NCBI GenBank assembly: GCA_014378285.1
Contig: JACMNZ010000117.1
Span: 1 to 9,004, forward strand
DNA: 9,004 nucleotides
Direction: 5' to 3'
Source of the DNA: Pseudopedobacter sp.
GTDB taxonomy: Bacteria; Bacteroidota; Bacteroidia; Sphingobacteriales; Sphingobacteriaceae
The notes beneath the pieces were generated by a model, which ran no database searches, had not been told where the DNA came from, and saw only the letters and a program-made list of their open reading frames with translations. The position numbers and the translations under genes are program-made. Shown here piece by piece: positions 1 to 7,392 of this stretch. Positions within the stretch are counted from its first letter, which is position 1. Each line of letters begins with the position of its first letter.

Positions 1-832
1 ACATTTTTCTAAAGTAACAGACGATGAAATCAATCAGATTGAAAGCATCGTTAATGAAAAAATCAGAGAAAATATCCAATTAAAAGAAGAAACAAATATT
101 CCATATCAAAAAGCTTTAGATAGCGGCGTAACCGCTTTATTTGGTGAAAAATACGGTGATTTTGTGCGAGTAATTACATTTGGTGAAGGTTATTCTAAAG
201 AACTTTGTGGTGGAACTCACGTTCCTGCAACCGGGCAAATTGGTTATTTCAAAATAATATCTGAAACTGCTGTCGCAGCAGGAGTGAGGAGAATAGAAGC
301 GATTACAGCAATAAAAGCAGAAGAATTTATCCATCAACAAGATAAATTGTTAAAATCTTTAAAAGAATTATTGAAAAATCCACAAGATTTATCAAAATCG
401 GTGGCAGCTTTAATCGAAGAAAATAACAAACTGAAAAAAGAAGTCGAAAAAGCGATTTTGGCAAAATCTGCAGGTTTAAAAGATGAACTGAAAGAAAAAG
501 TTCAAAATATAAACGGGATAAATTTCTTGGCAGAAATGGTTGCCTTACCAAATGCAGAAGCTATTAAAAATTTGGCTTATCAATTAAAAGATTTGGTAGA
601 AAACCTTTATTTGGTTTTAGCAACAAATATTGATGGAAAACCTTTATTAACCGTCATGATTTCTGAAAACTTAGTCAAAGAAAAAGGAATGAATGCTGGG
701 AATATAGTAAGGGAATTAGCAAAAGAAATTGAAGGCGGCGGCGGCGGACAACCTTTCTTTGCTACTGCGGGCGGTAAAAATGTAGATGGATTGAAAAGGG
801 CTTTGGAGAAGGCGAAAAAGTTTGTGGCTTAG
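1..832 (+). CDS. alaS: Alanyl-tRNA synthetase, C-terminal part (5' end outside the window)
   Basis: Charges tRNA-Ala with alanine in the cytoplasm and hydrolyses mischarged Ser/Gly-tRNA-Ala. The reading frame is open from the window edge (first full codon at base 2) and gives 276 residues ending in TAG. The visible part begins inside the editing domain with HFSKVTDDEINQIE and VTALFGEKYGDFVRVI. It then has the zinc-site motif CGGTHV (bases 206-223), whose Cys and His are metal ligands in AlaS. A charged helical stretch rich in Lys and Glu follows, then the C-terminal DHHA1 domain with its glycine loop GGGGGQPFFATAGG (about bases 736-777). The aminoacylation domain, the HxxxH half of the editing zinc site and the true start lie upstream of the window. 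The GTG at 164 falls mid-domain and is not a start. The end looks intact. No convincing terminator follows. Confidence 0.97.
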   Translation, partial: HFSKVTDDEINQIESIVNEKIRENIQLKEETNIPYQKALDSGVTALFGEKYGDFVRVITFGEGYSKELCGGTHVPATGQIGYFKIISETAVAAGVRRIEAITAIKAEEFIHQQDKLLKSLKELLKNPQDLSKSVAALIEENNKLKKEVEKAILAKSAGLKDELKEKVQNINGINFLAEMVALPNAEAIKNLAYQLKDLVENLYLVLATNIDGKPLLTVMISENLVKEKGMNAGNIVRELAKEIEGGGGGQPFFATAGGKNVDGLKRALEKAKKFVA

Positions 833-915
833 AATCATATATAAATAGTATTCTATTAATAAAAAAGCCTCATAAAATAATTATATATTTATCTATATAA
901 ATAAATGTTATTGAT

Positions 916-1434
916 ATGAAAAAGCTACTTATTCTTTTATTTATCCCTTTCAATCTATTATTTGCTCAAGAAAAGAAATTTTCAATTAATACCAACCTAG
1001 CTAACATTGCCGCCAAAGGGCCTTCTATAGCTTTAGAATATAGATTTTCTGATAAATGGAGCGTTCAAGCTTATGCGTCGAAAGGCGAAATAAACATTCG
1101 TAATAATTATTCTTATCAAACATTTATAGTGGATGTTAAACGTCATTTAGATAAACAATTATACACATCAAGCTATGTAAGATTGATTGAAAAAGATGTG
1201 TATAGACCTTCCATTGATTATGGTTTTGTTTATTCAACAAAGGGCAAGGAACTTAAAGGGATAGGCCTTTCTATCGGGCAAACAATTGGATATGAGGTTT
1301 TCAAGTATAAAACTTACAATTTAGACTTATTTGCTGGCGCTGGATATGGTGGTTTTATAAAACAACAAAGTGATACTAACAAATATGGATTTCTTGATTT
1401 GAGAATAGGTGTTTTAACAGGAATCAATTTTTAA
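916..1434 (+). CDS. Probable outer-membrane beta-barrel protein (DUF3575-like)
   Basis: A 172-aa exported protein. Residues 1-17 form a Sec signal peptide (MKK, hydrophobic core, LLFA before QEKK). The mature part alternates polar and hydrophobic residues as short beta-strands do. The segment around residues 23-58 (NTNLANIAAKGPSIALEYRFSDKWSV) resembles the first strands of Bacteroidota DUF3575 barrels. Strands near the end are glycine and aromatic rich (LFAGAGYGGF), and the protein ends in Phe, as expected for a BAM-recognised outer-membrane barrel. At about 155 mature residues, 8 strands are plausible. The start is an ATG after an A/T-rich leader without a Shine-Dalgarno sequence. The family assignment is by eye and only moderately sure; export and barrel character are more secure. 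The function is unknown. It may be co-transcribed with the small exported protein 48 bases downstream. Confidence 0.7.
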   Translation: MKKLLILLFIPFNLLFAQEKKFSINTNLANIAAKGPSIALEYRFSDKWSVQAYASKGEINIRNNYSYQTFIVDVKRHLDKQLYTSSYVRLIEKDVYRPSIDYGFVYSTKGKELKGIGLSIGQTIGYEVFKYKTYNLDLFAGAGYGGFIKQQSDTNKYGFLDLRIGVLTGINF

Positions 1435-1482
1435 GGTTACTACTCATTTTCTTCTTCTACCACAATCTGTTTTTTATTTCCC

Positions 1483-1683
1483 GTGAAAAAATTAATTCTA
1501 TCAATTGTAATAATAGGTTATACAACCTTCGCTTTTTCTCAAATCAGACCCAAAATATCTAAAATCGATGATTCTAAATCTCTACCTGTACTTTTTCAAC
1601 AAGAAGCGATATATAACTATAATTATAAACTAACTCCAGAAGAGAAGAAAGCCATAGGATTAAAGCTTTTGAAGGGGTTTTAA
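1483..1683 (+). CDS. Small exported protein of unknown function (66 aa, GTG start)
   Basis: I do not recognise a family. The ORF starts with GTG; no ATG lies nearby that would keep the N-terminus. It encodes a textbook signal peptide: KK, then the hydrophobic run LILSIVIIGYTTFAF, then a likely cleavage site FAFS before QI. About 46 mature residues remain. They are lysine and tyrosine containing (NYNYK) and end in the helical segment LTPEEKKAIGLKLLKGF. There is no cysteine, so it is not a lipoprotein. It sits between the barrel gene and the dehydrogenase gene in the same orientation, 48 bases after the former and 32 before the latter. The signal peptide is the main reason to believe it is real. 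It could also be the degraded remnant of a longer exported protein. Confidence 0.55.
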   Translation: MKKLILSIVIIGYTTFAFSQIRPKISKIDDSKSLPVLFQQEAIYNYNYKLTPEEKKAIGLKLLKGF

Positions 1684-1702
1684 AATCTAACTTTCGCAAC
1701 CT

Positions 1703-1710
1703 TATATTTA
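1703..1710 (+). promoter_or_regulatory. Candidate -7 box (TATATTTA) before the DlgD-type gene
   Basis: TATATTTA matches the Bacteroidota -7 consensus TAnnTTTG except at the last base. It ends 5 bases before the ATG at 1716, so a transcript from it would have almost no leader. I see no clear -33 TTG element at the usual distance. The call rests on this one box and on the same geometry at 2787-2794. Confidence 0.35.
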
Positions 1711-1715
1711 CCATT

Positions 1716-2702
1716 ATGCGCAAATCCTACCAAGAATTACATTACGCTTTTGAAAAAGTATTACTGAAATATCAATTTACTGTAGAGAAAGCAAAATCAA
1801 TAGCCACTATTTTCTCTAACAATAGCAGAGACGGTGTTTATTCTCATGGTTTAAATCGATTTCCTGTTTTTATCGATTACCTAAAGCAAGGTTTTATAGA
1901 TAAAGATGCAGAACCTACTTTAATAAACAGTTTTGGCATTATTGAGCAATGGGATGGTAATTTAGGTTCTGGAGTTTTAAACGCACAATTTGCCATGACT
2001 AGGGCAATAAAGCTCGCAAAAGAAAAAGGCATGGCATGCATCGCTTTAAAAAACACAAACCATTGGATGCGTGGTGGAACTTACGGTTGGCAAGCCGCAG
2101 ATGCAGGTTGTATTGGTATTAATTTTACAAATACGATCGCCATAATGCCGCCATGGGGAGCAGAAGAACCAGCTTTAGGAAATAATCCATTGATAATTGC
2201 TGTCCCAAGAAAAGAAGGACATATAGTTTTAGATATGGCAATGTCCCAGTTTTCTTATGGCAAATTGCAAGAACACGAGCTAAAAGGGGAAGATTTGCCT
2301 TATTACGGTGGTTATGATGAACACGGGGAAATGAGTAAAGACCCGAAAGCAATAAGGGAAACGCAAAGAACTTTACCAGCCGGAATGTGGAAAGGTTCTG
2401 GCTTAGCGTTAATGTTAGATATTTTGGCGAGTATTTTAAGTGGCGGAAACACGACTGCCGCTATATCTAAATCTGAGAAAGAAATGGCAATTTCCCAAGT
2501 TTTTATCTGTTTTGATGCTGATAAATTTGATGGTAAAGACAGGATTATAGAAGAAATCTTAGAATTCACAAAATGTGCTAAACCGATAAAAGGTTCAAAC
2601 ATCCGTTATCCAGGAGAGGAAACTTTAAGGATTAGAATAGAAAATATGGAAAAAGGAATTCCGGTTGATGAAAAGATGTGGGAAAAGTTGATGAATTTAT
2701 AG
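1716..2702 (+). CDS. dlgD: 2,3-diketo-L-gulonate reductase-type NAD(P)H dehydrogenase (Ldh_2 / YiaK family)
   Basis: A cytoplasmic oxidoreductase of the malate/L-lactate dehydrogenase (Ldh_2) family. Its closest remembered relative is E. coli YiaK/DlgD, which reduces 2,3-diketo-L-gulonate to 3-keto-L-gulonate with NADH. The length (328 aa) is close to YiaK's roughly 332. Segments line up almost word for word: DGVYSHGLNRFP with the catalytic His at residue 44, as in YiaK; GIIEQWD (74-80); NHWMRGGTYGWQAA (115-128); MPPWGAEE (144-151); DMAMSQFSYGKL (173-184), part of the nucleotide-binding region; and WKGSGLALMLD (225-235). No active-site change is visible. No neighbour encodes other L-ascorbate or diketogulonate catabolism genes (kinase, decarboxylase, transporter), so the physiological substrate is unproven and may be another 2-keto acid. 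The ATG at 1716 agrees with the family N-terminus. Confidence 0.9.
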   Translation: MRKSYQELHYAFEKVLLKYQFTVEKAKSIATIFSNNSRDGVYSHGLNRFPVFIDYLKQGFIDKDAEPTLINSFGIIEQWDGNLGSGVLNAQFAMTRAIKLAKEKGMACIALKNTNHWMRGGTYGWQAADAGCIGINFTNTIAIMPPWGAEEPALGNNPLIIAVPRKEGHIVLDMAMSQFSYGKLQEHELKGEDLPYYGGYDEHGEMSKDPKAIRETQRTLPAGMWKGSGLALMLDILASILSGGNTTAAISKSEKEMAISQVFICFDADKFDGKDRIIEEILEFTKCAKPIKGSNIRYPGEETLRIRIENMEKGIPVDEKMWEKLMNL

Positions 2703-2786
2703 TCCCTAAAATTAAAATTTGATATTGGTTTAACTAACCATGCTATTAAATTAAAAAACCTTTTTCTAAAAATCGTTTCAAAGTTT

Positions 2787-2794
2787 TATATTTG
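2787..2794 (+). promoter_or_regulatory. Candidate -7 box (TATATTTG) of the BatA-like operon
   Basis: A perfect match to the Bacteroidota -7 consensus TAnnTTTG. It lies at the end of the 98-base gap after the dehydrogenase gene and ends 6 bases before the ATG at 2801, so transcription may begin at or very near the start codon. No clean TTG is seen about 20 bases upstream, so the -33 element would be weak. The box contains a TTG at 2792 that could be mistaken for a start codon. Confidence 0.5.
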
Positions 2795-2800
2795 AAAATA

Positions 2801-4843
2801 ATGGGGTTTCTCTTTCCTGGGTTTCTTTTCGCATTGCTTTTGGTAGCCATTCCGGTTATCATTCACCTCTTTAATTTCAGAAAATTTAAAAAGGTTTATT
2901 TTACCAACGTTAAGTTTTTAAAGGATGTCCAACTTCAAACTTATTCTACACAAAAATTAAAAGAACGCTTAATTTTATTGAGCAGAATTTTAGTCGTCAT
3001 ATTTTTGGTTTTGGCATTTGCTCAGCCTTATTTTAAAGATGAATCTGATAAGAACGCTTTTAAAAATGCTGTAGTAAGTATTTATCTCGATAATTCTTAT
3101 TCTATGGAAGCTGTAAATAAAAACGGTTCTTTATTAGATGAAGCCAAAAGAAACGTAAAAGATTTAGTAGACGCTTATTCTTTAAATGATAAATTTCAGT
3201 TGTTTACCAATGATTTTAGCGGAAAACAACAACGTTTAATTACCAAAGAAGAACTGTTGGATGAACTTAACGATATAAAAACATCTCCTATCGTTAGGGA
3301 TTATCAATCGGTAATAAATAGACAGCAAAATTTCTTGCTAAAACAACAGCAGGTAGAAAGAGAGGCTTATCTTATTTCCGATTTTCAAAAGCAAAATCAA
3401 GAATCATTAAATAAAGATACGGCTATAAATTTCCATCTTATTCCGCTATTAGCTAATGATTTACCAAATATATCTGTAGATTCTGTTTATTTTTTATCGC
3501 CATTTCATCAACCTAACCAAAAGGAAAATTTAGTTTACAAAGTCACCAATCATTCTGATAAAGCTGCTGAAAATATCCCTGTAAAGTTGAATATAAATGG
3601 CTCACAAAAAGCAATCGCAAGTTTAAATATCAAACCTAATAGCTCGCAAACTGACACTTTGATTTTTTCTGGTTTAATTGGCGGTTGGCAAAAAGCTGCA
3701 ATATCGATTAAGGATTATCCAATTGTTTTTGATGATATTTTGAATTTTACTTTTGAAGTAAAAAAACAATTGCCCGTTTTGGCGATTTTTGAAAATCAGT
3801 CTTTGCAAAATATCAAGTTCGCCTATCAAACAGATGCTTTTTTCAAGTTTACAGAGGTCGATTTATCGCAAATTAATTATAGCGGTTTAAGCAGCCAGCA
3901 GTTAATTATTTTAGAAAATCTCAAAAGTATTTCATCGGGTTTAACCCAACAGCTAAAACAATATTTAGATAATGGAGGCAGTTTAACCGTTTTTATTCCT
4001 TTAGATGCTGATATAGTTAGCTACCAATCGTTTTTTAAAACCATAGGTACAGATTATCCAACATCATTAGTTTCTCAAAATATAAAGGCTAAAAATATAG
4101 ATTTAACGCATCCTATTTTTACTGATATTTTTGACCAAACTCCAAAAAATATCGATTTACCTATTGCAAACAAATACTTTACCAGCACTAGCTTTACTAA
4201 AACTACTAAAGAAGTTTTGATAACGGGAGAGGGAAATATCGCTTTATTTGATGTTTTTAAAATAGGTAAGGGAAAAACTTATGTTTCTTTTATACCGATT
4301 GAAAAAGAAACTTCTAACTTTTCACAACACGCTTTATTTTTACCCATGCTGTTTAAAATGGCATTGCTAGCTTCAAAAGAGCAAAAATTATTTTATACGA
4401 TTGGTGAAAATCAAGAGATAGAAATTCCAAATATCAATATTCCTGAAAATCAAAATATCATCATTAAAAAGAAAGAGTTAGAGGTTATCCCAGAACTGAT
4501 AAAAAAACCATCAGGAACTATACTTTATTTTGCTGATCAGCTTAATAATCAAGGAGTTTATGATGTATTACTAAAAGATAGTTTATTAGCTTCATTTGCT
4601 TTGAATCAAGATAGAAAAGAGTCTGCATTATTATTTAATAATAGGGACGAATTATCAAAAATATTTGGTATTGATAAAAAAAATATCTTGAAAAGTAACG
4701 CCGAACCCATAACTAAACAAATAGAAACCGCAAATTTTGGTATTGGTTTATGGAAACTTTGTATAATTTTAACCATCTTGTTTTTATTGATGGAAATATT
4801 ATTGATTAGATTTTTTAAAGATAAAAACATTAAAGCAGCGTAA
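2801..4843 (+). CDS. BatA-domain membrane protein with VWA-like region (long Bacteroidota form)
   Basis: A 680-aa inner-membrane protein. Residues 1-79 match the aerotolerance-regulator N-terminal domain (BatA_N): MGFLFPGFLFALLLVAIPVIIH (helix 1), then HLFNFRKFKKVYFTNVKFL, then helix 2 (about 57-75) ending in AFAQPYF. A von Willebrand A-like region follows, with MIDAS-type DNSYS (97-101) and, later, YLISDFQ. Next come a beta-rich region and a segment around residues 350-460 (TQQLKQYLDNGGSLTVFIP) resembling the glutamine-amidotransferase-like fold seen in such proteins. A final helix (about 651-670) precedes the basic tail RFFKDKNIKAA. The bulk is probably periplasmic between helix 2 and the last helix. 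The usual bat partners (MoxR ATPase, DUF58, BatB-E) are absent here, so this is a stand-alone long BatA-like protein, not canonical batA. I chose ATG 2801 over TTG 2792 because the BatA domain starts at MGFLFP and the TTG lies inside the promoter-like box. The function is unknown. It is the first gene of a four-gene unit, 6 bases before the next. Confidence 0.85.
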   Translation: MGFLFPGFLFALLLVAIPVIIHLFNFRKFKKVYFTNVKFLKDVQLQTYSTQKLKERLILLSRILVVIFLVLAFAQPYFKDESDKNAFKNAVVSIYLDNSYSMEAVNKNGSLLDEAKRNVKDLVDAYSLNDKFQLFTNDFSGKQQRLITKEELLDELNDIKTSPIVRDYQSVINRQQNFLLKQQQVEREAYLISDFQKQNQESLNKDTAINFHLIPLLANDLPNISVDSVYFLSPFHQPNQKENLVYKVTNHSDKAAENIPVKLNINGSQKAIASLNIKPNSSQTDTLIFSGLIGGWQKAAISIKDYPIVFDDILNFTFEVKKQLPVLAIFENQSLQNIKFAYQTDAFFKFTEVDLSQINYSGLSSQQLIILENLKSISSGLTQQLKQYLDNGGSLTVFIPLDADIVSYQSFFKTIGTDYPTSLVSQNIKAKNIDLTHPIFTDIFDQTPKNIDLPIANKYFTSTSFTKTTKEVLITGEGNIALFDVFKIGKGKTYVSFIPIEKETSNFSQHALFLPMLFKMALLASKEQKLFYTIGENQEIEIPNINIPENQNIIIKKKELEVIPELIKKPSGTILYFADQLNNQGVYDVLLKDSLLASFALNQDRKESALLFNNRDELSKIFGIDKKNILKSNAEPITKQIETANFGIGLWKLCIILTILFLLMEILLIRFFKDKNIKAA

Positions 4844-4849
4844 TTAAAA

Positions 4850-6109
4850 ATGAGTAAATCAATCCCAATTAAATCCTGTAAGATTATTGATCCAAATTCT
4901 TCATTTAATCAGCAAATTGTTGATGTTTTGATAGAAGATGGTAAAATTGCTAAAATTGGTAAGAATTTAAGTTTTGATGGTGAAAGCATTGATGGAAATG
5001 GAAAGTTTTTAGCTCCAGGTTTTTTTGATATGAACGTAAGTTTTGGCGAACCAGGTTTAGAAACGAAAGAAGATTTTGAAACCGGTAGCAAAGCCGCAAT
5101 GGCTGGCGGTTTTACAGGTTTGGCTATTATGCCACATAATTTACCAACAACCGATTCTAAATCTCAAGTAGAATTTTTAATCAACAAAGCAAAAGGCAAT
5201 TTAGTTGATATTTATCCTTACGGCTGTGTTTCGCAAAAGCGTGAAGGCAGAGATTTAGCTGAGCTTTTTGACATGAAAAATTCGGGAGCAATAGCTTTTA
5301 CAGATGGCGATAAACCTATCCAAGATGCTGGATTAATGGAAAGAGCGCTTTTATATGCTAAAGGTTTTGATGCTTTGATTTTATCCTACCCAGAAGACGG
5401 AACCATCGCTGGAAAGGCAAAAATGAACGAAGGGGCAATGAGTACGCTTTTAGGAATGAAAGGCATCCCTAATTTAGCAGAAGAACTGATGGTTGTCCGT
5501 GATTTATATTTAGCAGAATACACCGAATCTAAAGTCCATTTTTCTACCATTTCTACCGCTCATTCTGTAGAATTAATTAAAGCAGCCAAGAAAAAAGGTT
5601 TAAAAGTAACTTGCGATGTGGCAGCTCATCATTTGGTTTTAACCGATGAAGCAGTTTCAGATTTTGATAGCAATTATAAAGTAAAACCACCTTTACGTAT
5701 TGATAAAGATGTTAAAGCGTTAATAAAAGGTCTAAAAGAAGGTGTAATTGACGCTGTTGTTTCTCAACACAAACCTCAAGAAATTGAATTTAAAGAAGTA
5801 GAATTTGAAATTGCAAACTATGGCATTATTGGTTTGCAAACAGTTTTACCCTTGCTGATAAAAGCTGGATTAACACCAGAAGAAATTGTAGAAAAATTAA
5901 GCATCAAACCAAGAGAGATCCTTGAACTTCAAATCCCGAAAATTGAGGAAAATGAAACAGTAAATTTGGTTTTATTTAATGAAGATGCTTGGGATTATAA
6001 TGAGGAAAACAATTATTCTAAATCTGCAAATACACCATTTTTAAATCAACAATTAAAAGGAAAAGTTTGGTTAACTTGTAATAATAATCAATTATTTGTA
6101 TCTAATTAA
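4850..6109 (+). CDS. Dihydroorotase-family protein (PyrC-like), probably non-catalytic
   Basis: Homologous over its 419 aa to class I dihydroorotases, the third step of pyrimidine synthesis (carbamoyl-aspartate to dihydroorotate). It would normally be annotated pyrC. Visible family landmarks are IEDGKIAKIG (28-37), LAPGFFD (54-60), FGEPGLETKEDF (65-76), AGGFTG (85-90), MNEG (192-195), AHHLVLTDEAV (259-269), NYKVKPPLR (275-283) and GIIGLQTVLPLL (325-336). The metal site is gone. The HxHxR motif reads N62-V-S64-F-G66, the histidine of HCED reads Tyr180, the second histidine of HxxHxST reads Thr233, and the catalytic Asp of TDHAPH reads Gln306 (SQHKPQ). Only the Asp of the TDGDKP segment (Asp152) remains among the six expected ligands. 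The frame is open and codon use matches its neighbours, so it is not a decaying pseudogene. By analogy with inactive PyrC' in Pseudomonas it may be a structural or regulatory subunit; that role is inference. It starts 6 bases after the BatA-like gene, so the two are almost certainly co-transcribed. Confidence 0.85.
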   Translation: MSKSIPIKSCKIIDPNSSFNQQIVDVLIEDGKIAKIGKNLSFDGESIDGNGKFLAPGFFDMNVSFGEPGLETKEDFETGSKAAMAGGFTGLAIMPHNLPTTDSKSQVEFLINKAKGNLVDIYPYGCVSQKREGRDLAELFDMKNSGAIAFTDGDKPIQDAGLMERALLYAKGFDALILSYPEDGTIAGKAKMNEGAMSTLLGMKGIPNLAEELMVVRDLYLAEYTESKVHFSTISTAHSVELIKAAKKKGLKVTCDVAAHHLVLTDEAVSDFDSNYKVKPPLRIDKDVKALIKGLKEGVIDAVVSQHKPQEIEFKEVEFEIANYGIIGLQTVLPLLIKAGLTPEEIVEKLSIKPREILELQIPKIEENETVNLVLFNEDAWDYNEENNYSKSANTPFLNQQLKGKVWLTCNNNQLFVSN

Positions 6110-6130
6110 AGACTATCTAAATAAAAAGAC

Positions 6131-6799
6131 ATGGATAACAAAGTAAAAAATGCACTAGAAAGTTTGTTCAATACTTTCACAGCTTTAGAAAATGTATCTG
6201 GGCAACAAGAGCTTAGTAAATTAAATCAACTTTTTAATGGGGATGAAGATTTTATGACCAAGCTAATGCTGATGGATAAAGTTTTTGATGATGCACCAAA
6301 ATTGGATGCGATAAGGGAGGTTACTTTTGATTTATTGTTGATTAATTTCTTTGCAGAAGATACCAAAAAACTAGATGAGGATTATTTAGACTCGCCAGAG
6401 TGGGAGAAAATTGAAGAAGAAACTTTAGATAGAGGCACAGAATTATTAAATCTGTTACTTTATTTGAACGAATGTGATGATGAAGATATAGAACCTACTT
6501 TGGATGATTATTTGAAAGAGTTTTTATTGGTGGAGGAAGACGAATTTCAAGACGAACATAGAATTTATGAAGAGGTAATTGCTAACCAAATGCTAATGGA
6601 AAGTAACATAGAGGAGATTGCAAGGGTTTCAAAAAGTTTAGATGAAGAATCAGAAATAAGGGAAATATTTTATCCTATGATGGCTTTTTTCTATGATACA
6701 CAACCTTCTGATGCAGACATAAAAAAAATTAAAGATTTAAGTGAAGATCCTGCCTTTGATGCCGCTATTTTATCTTTAATTCTAAGTTTCAATCAATAA
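6131..6799 (+). CDS. Unknown highly acidic, probably all-helical cytoplasmic protein
   Basis: I do not recognise a family. The 222-aa product has no signal peptide and no membrane helix. It is strongly acidic: I count 58 Asp/Glu against 19 Lys/Arg, with clusters such as CDDEDIEPTLDDYLKE and LLVEEDEFQDEHR. The sequence looks helical throughout, and the last 20 residues (DPAFDAAILSLILSFNQ) form a hydrophobic helix end. It lies 21 bases after the dihydroorotase-like gene and 24 before the DUF4199 gene, inside the same transcription unit. The charge pattern would suit a protein that binds a basic partner or metal ions, but nothing in the sequence shows which. Codon use and length argue for a genuine gene. 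Confidence 0.8.
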   Translation: MDNKVKNALESLFNTFTALENVSGQQELSKLNQLFNGDEDFMTKLMLMDKVFDDAPKLDAIREVTFDLLLINFFAEDTKKLDEDYLDSPEWEKIEEETLDRGTELLNLLLYLNECDDEDIEPTLDDYLKEFLLVEEDEFQDEHRIYEEVIANQMLMESNIEEIARVSKSLDEESEIREIFYPMMAFFYDTQPSDADIKKIKDLSEDPAFDAAILSLILSFNQ

Positions 6800-6823
6800 A
6801 TATTAATCAAACCCTAAACAAAA

Positions 6824-7381
6824 ATGGATAATTTAAACAAAAATGCAATCACCAATGGGATAATCATCGCCGTGATTACTATTGCAATCCAACTTTTAAC
6901 TTATTACGCAGCTCCACAATTATTGGGTGCTACATGGTATGGTATTGTTATTTCTCTTTTATCATTAGTGATATACATTGTTTTTACACTAGATTTAAGA
7001 AAAAAAGTTGGTGGTTTTTGGTCATTTAAACAAGCCTTAACCGGTATTTTTATCATGTCTTTAGTAGCAAACGTAGTTTCAAGTGTATTTAACTTTGTTT
7101 TCTATAAATTTATAGAACCAGATGCCTACGATAGAGTTAAAGGTTATGTTGCTGATGGTTTAACCGCAACTTTTGAAAAAATGGGATTAAGCGGAGATGA
7201 TATGGATAAAGCAATTGAGAAAGCTACTGAAAGTTTAAAATCCCAATACCAGCCTAGCCCTTTAGATTTTTTAAAAAACATAGCGATAGCAATCCTAATA
7301 GGTTTTGTTTTGTCATTGATTTTTGCGGCAATCTTTAAAAGAAATCCTCCTATGTTTGCACCATTAGAAGAGGCAGAATAG
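6824..7381 (+). CDS. DUF4199 family integral membrane protein
   Basis: A 185-aa inner-membrane protein with four predicted helices at about residues 10-29, 38-57, 68-93 and 150-171. The layout and the segment GGFWSFKQALTGIFIM (63-78), followed by FNFVFYKFIEPDAYDR, match the Bacteroidota DUF4199 family: a glycine plus aromatic turn before helix 3 and a 'fi.P' motif after it. Between helices 3 and 4 lies a hydrophilic loop (about 100-148) rich in Lys, Asp and Glu. The C-terminus ends PMFAPLEEAE. No biochemical function is established for the family that I know of. In this region it is the last gene of the unit that begins with the BatA-like protein, 24 bases after the acidic protein and 29 bases before a strong terminator stem. 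Confidence 0.85.
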   Translation: MDNLNKNAITNGIIIAVITIAIQLLTYYAAPQLLGATWYGIVISLLSLVIYIVFTLDLRKKVGGFWSFKQALTGIFIMSLVANVVSSVFNFVFYKFIEPDAYDRVKGYVADGLTATFEKMGLSGDDMDKAIEKATESLKSQYQPSPLDFLKNIAIAILIGFVLSLIFAAIFKRNPPMFAPLEEAE

Positions 7382-7392
7382 TACAAATTTTT

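Noticed and set aside
164..166. GTG as a possible start of a separate 222-aa protein
   Set aside because: The frame is open upstream to the window edge and encodes AlaS editing-domain sequence, so the GTG is an internal Val codon.
137..340. Minus-strand ORF of 67 codons inside alaS, and similar minus-strand ORFs at 327-551, 2125-2352, 2312-2602, 4606-4830, 4909-5091, 7144-7386 and 8057-8260
   Set aside because: Each lies wholly or almost wholly opposite a well-supported + strand gene and shows no recognisable domain.
861..872. AAAAAAGCCTC after alaS as the left half of a terminator
   Set aside because: No matching GAGGCTTTTTT arm exists in the gap before the next gene, so no hairpin can form.
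886..903. Inverted repeat TATTTAT-CTAT-ATAAATA before the barrel gene
   Set aside because: It is made only of A/T pairs with a four-base loop in very A/T-rich DNA; a hairpin would be weak and chance occurrence is likely.
2726..2740. Hairpin TGGTT-TAACT-AACCA after the dehydrogenase gene
   Set aside because: The stem is only five base pairs and no T run follows, so it is not a credible terminator.
2792..2794. TTG as start codon of the BatA-like protein
   Set aside because: It would add only three residues before MGFLFPG, where the BatA domain normally begins, and it lies inside the TATATTTG promoter-like box.
4850..6109. Interpretation of the dihydroorotase-like gene as a decaying pseudogene
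   Set aside because: The frame is intact over the full family length, non-metal motifs are well kept and codon use matches neighbours, which points to a maintained non-catalytic protein.
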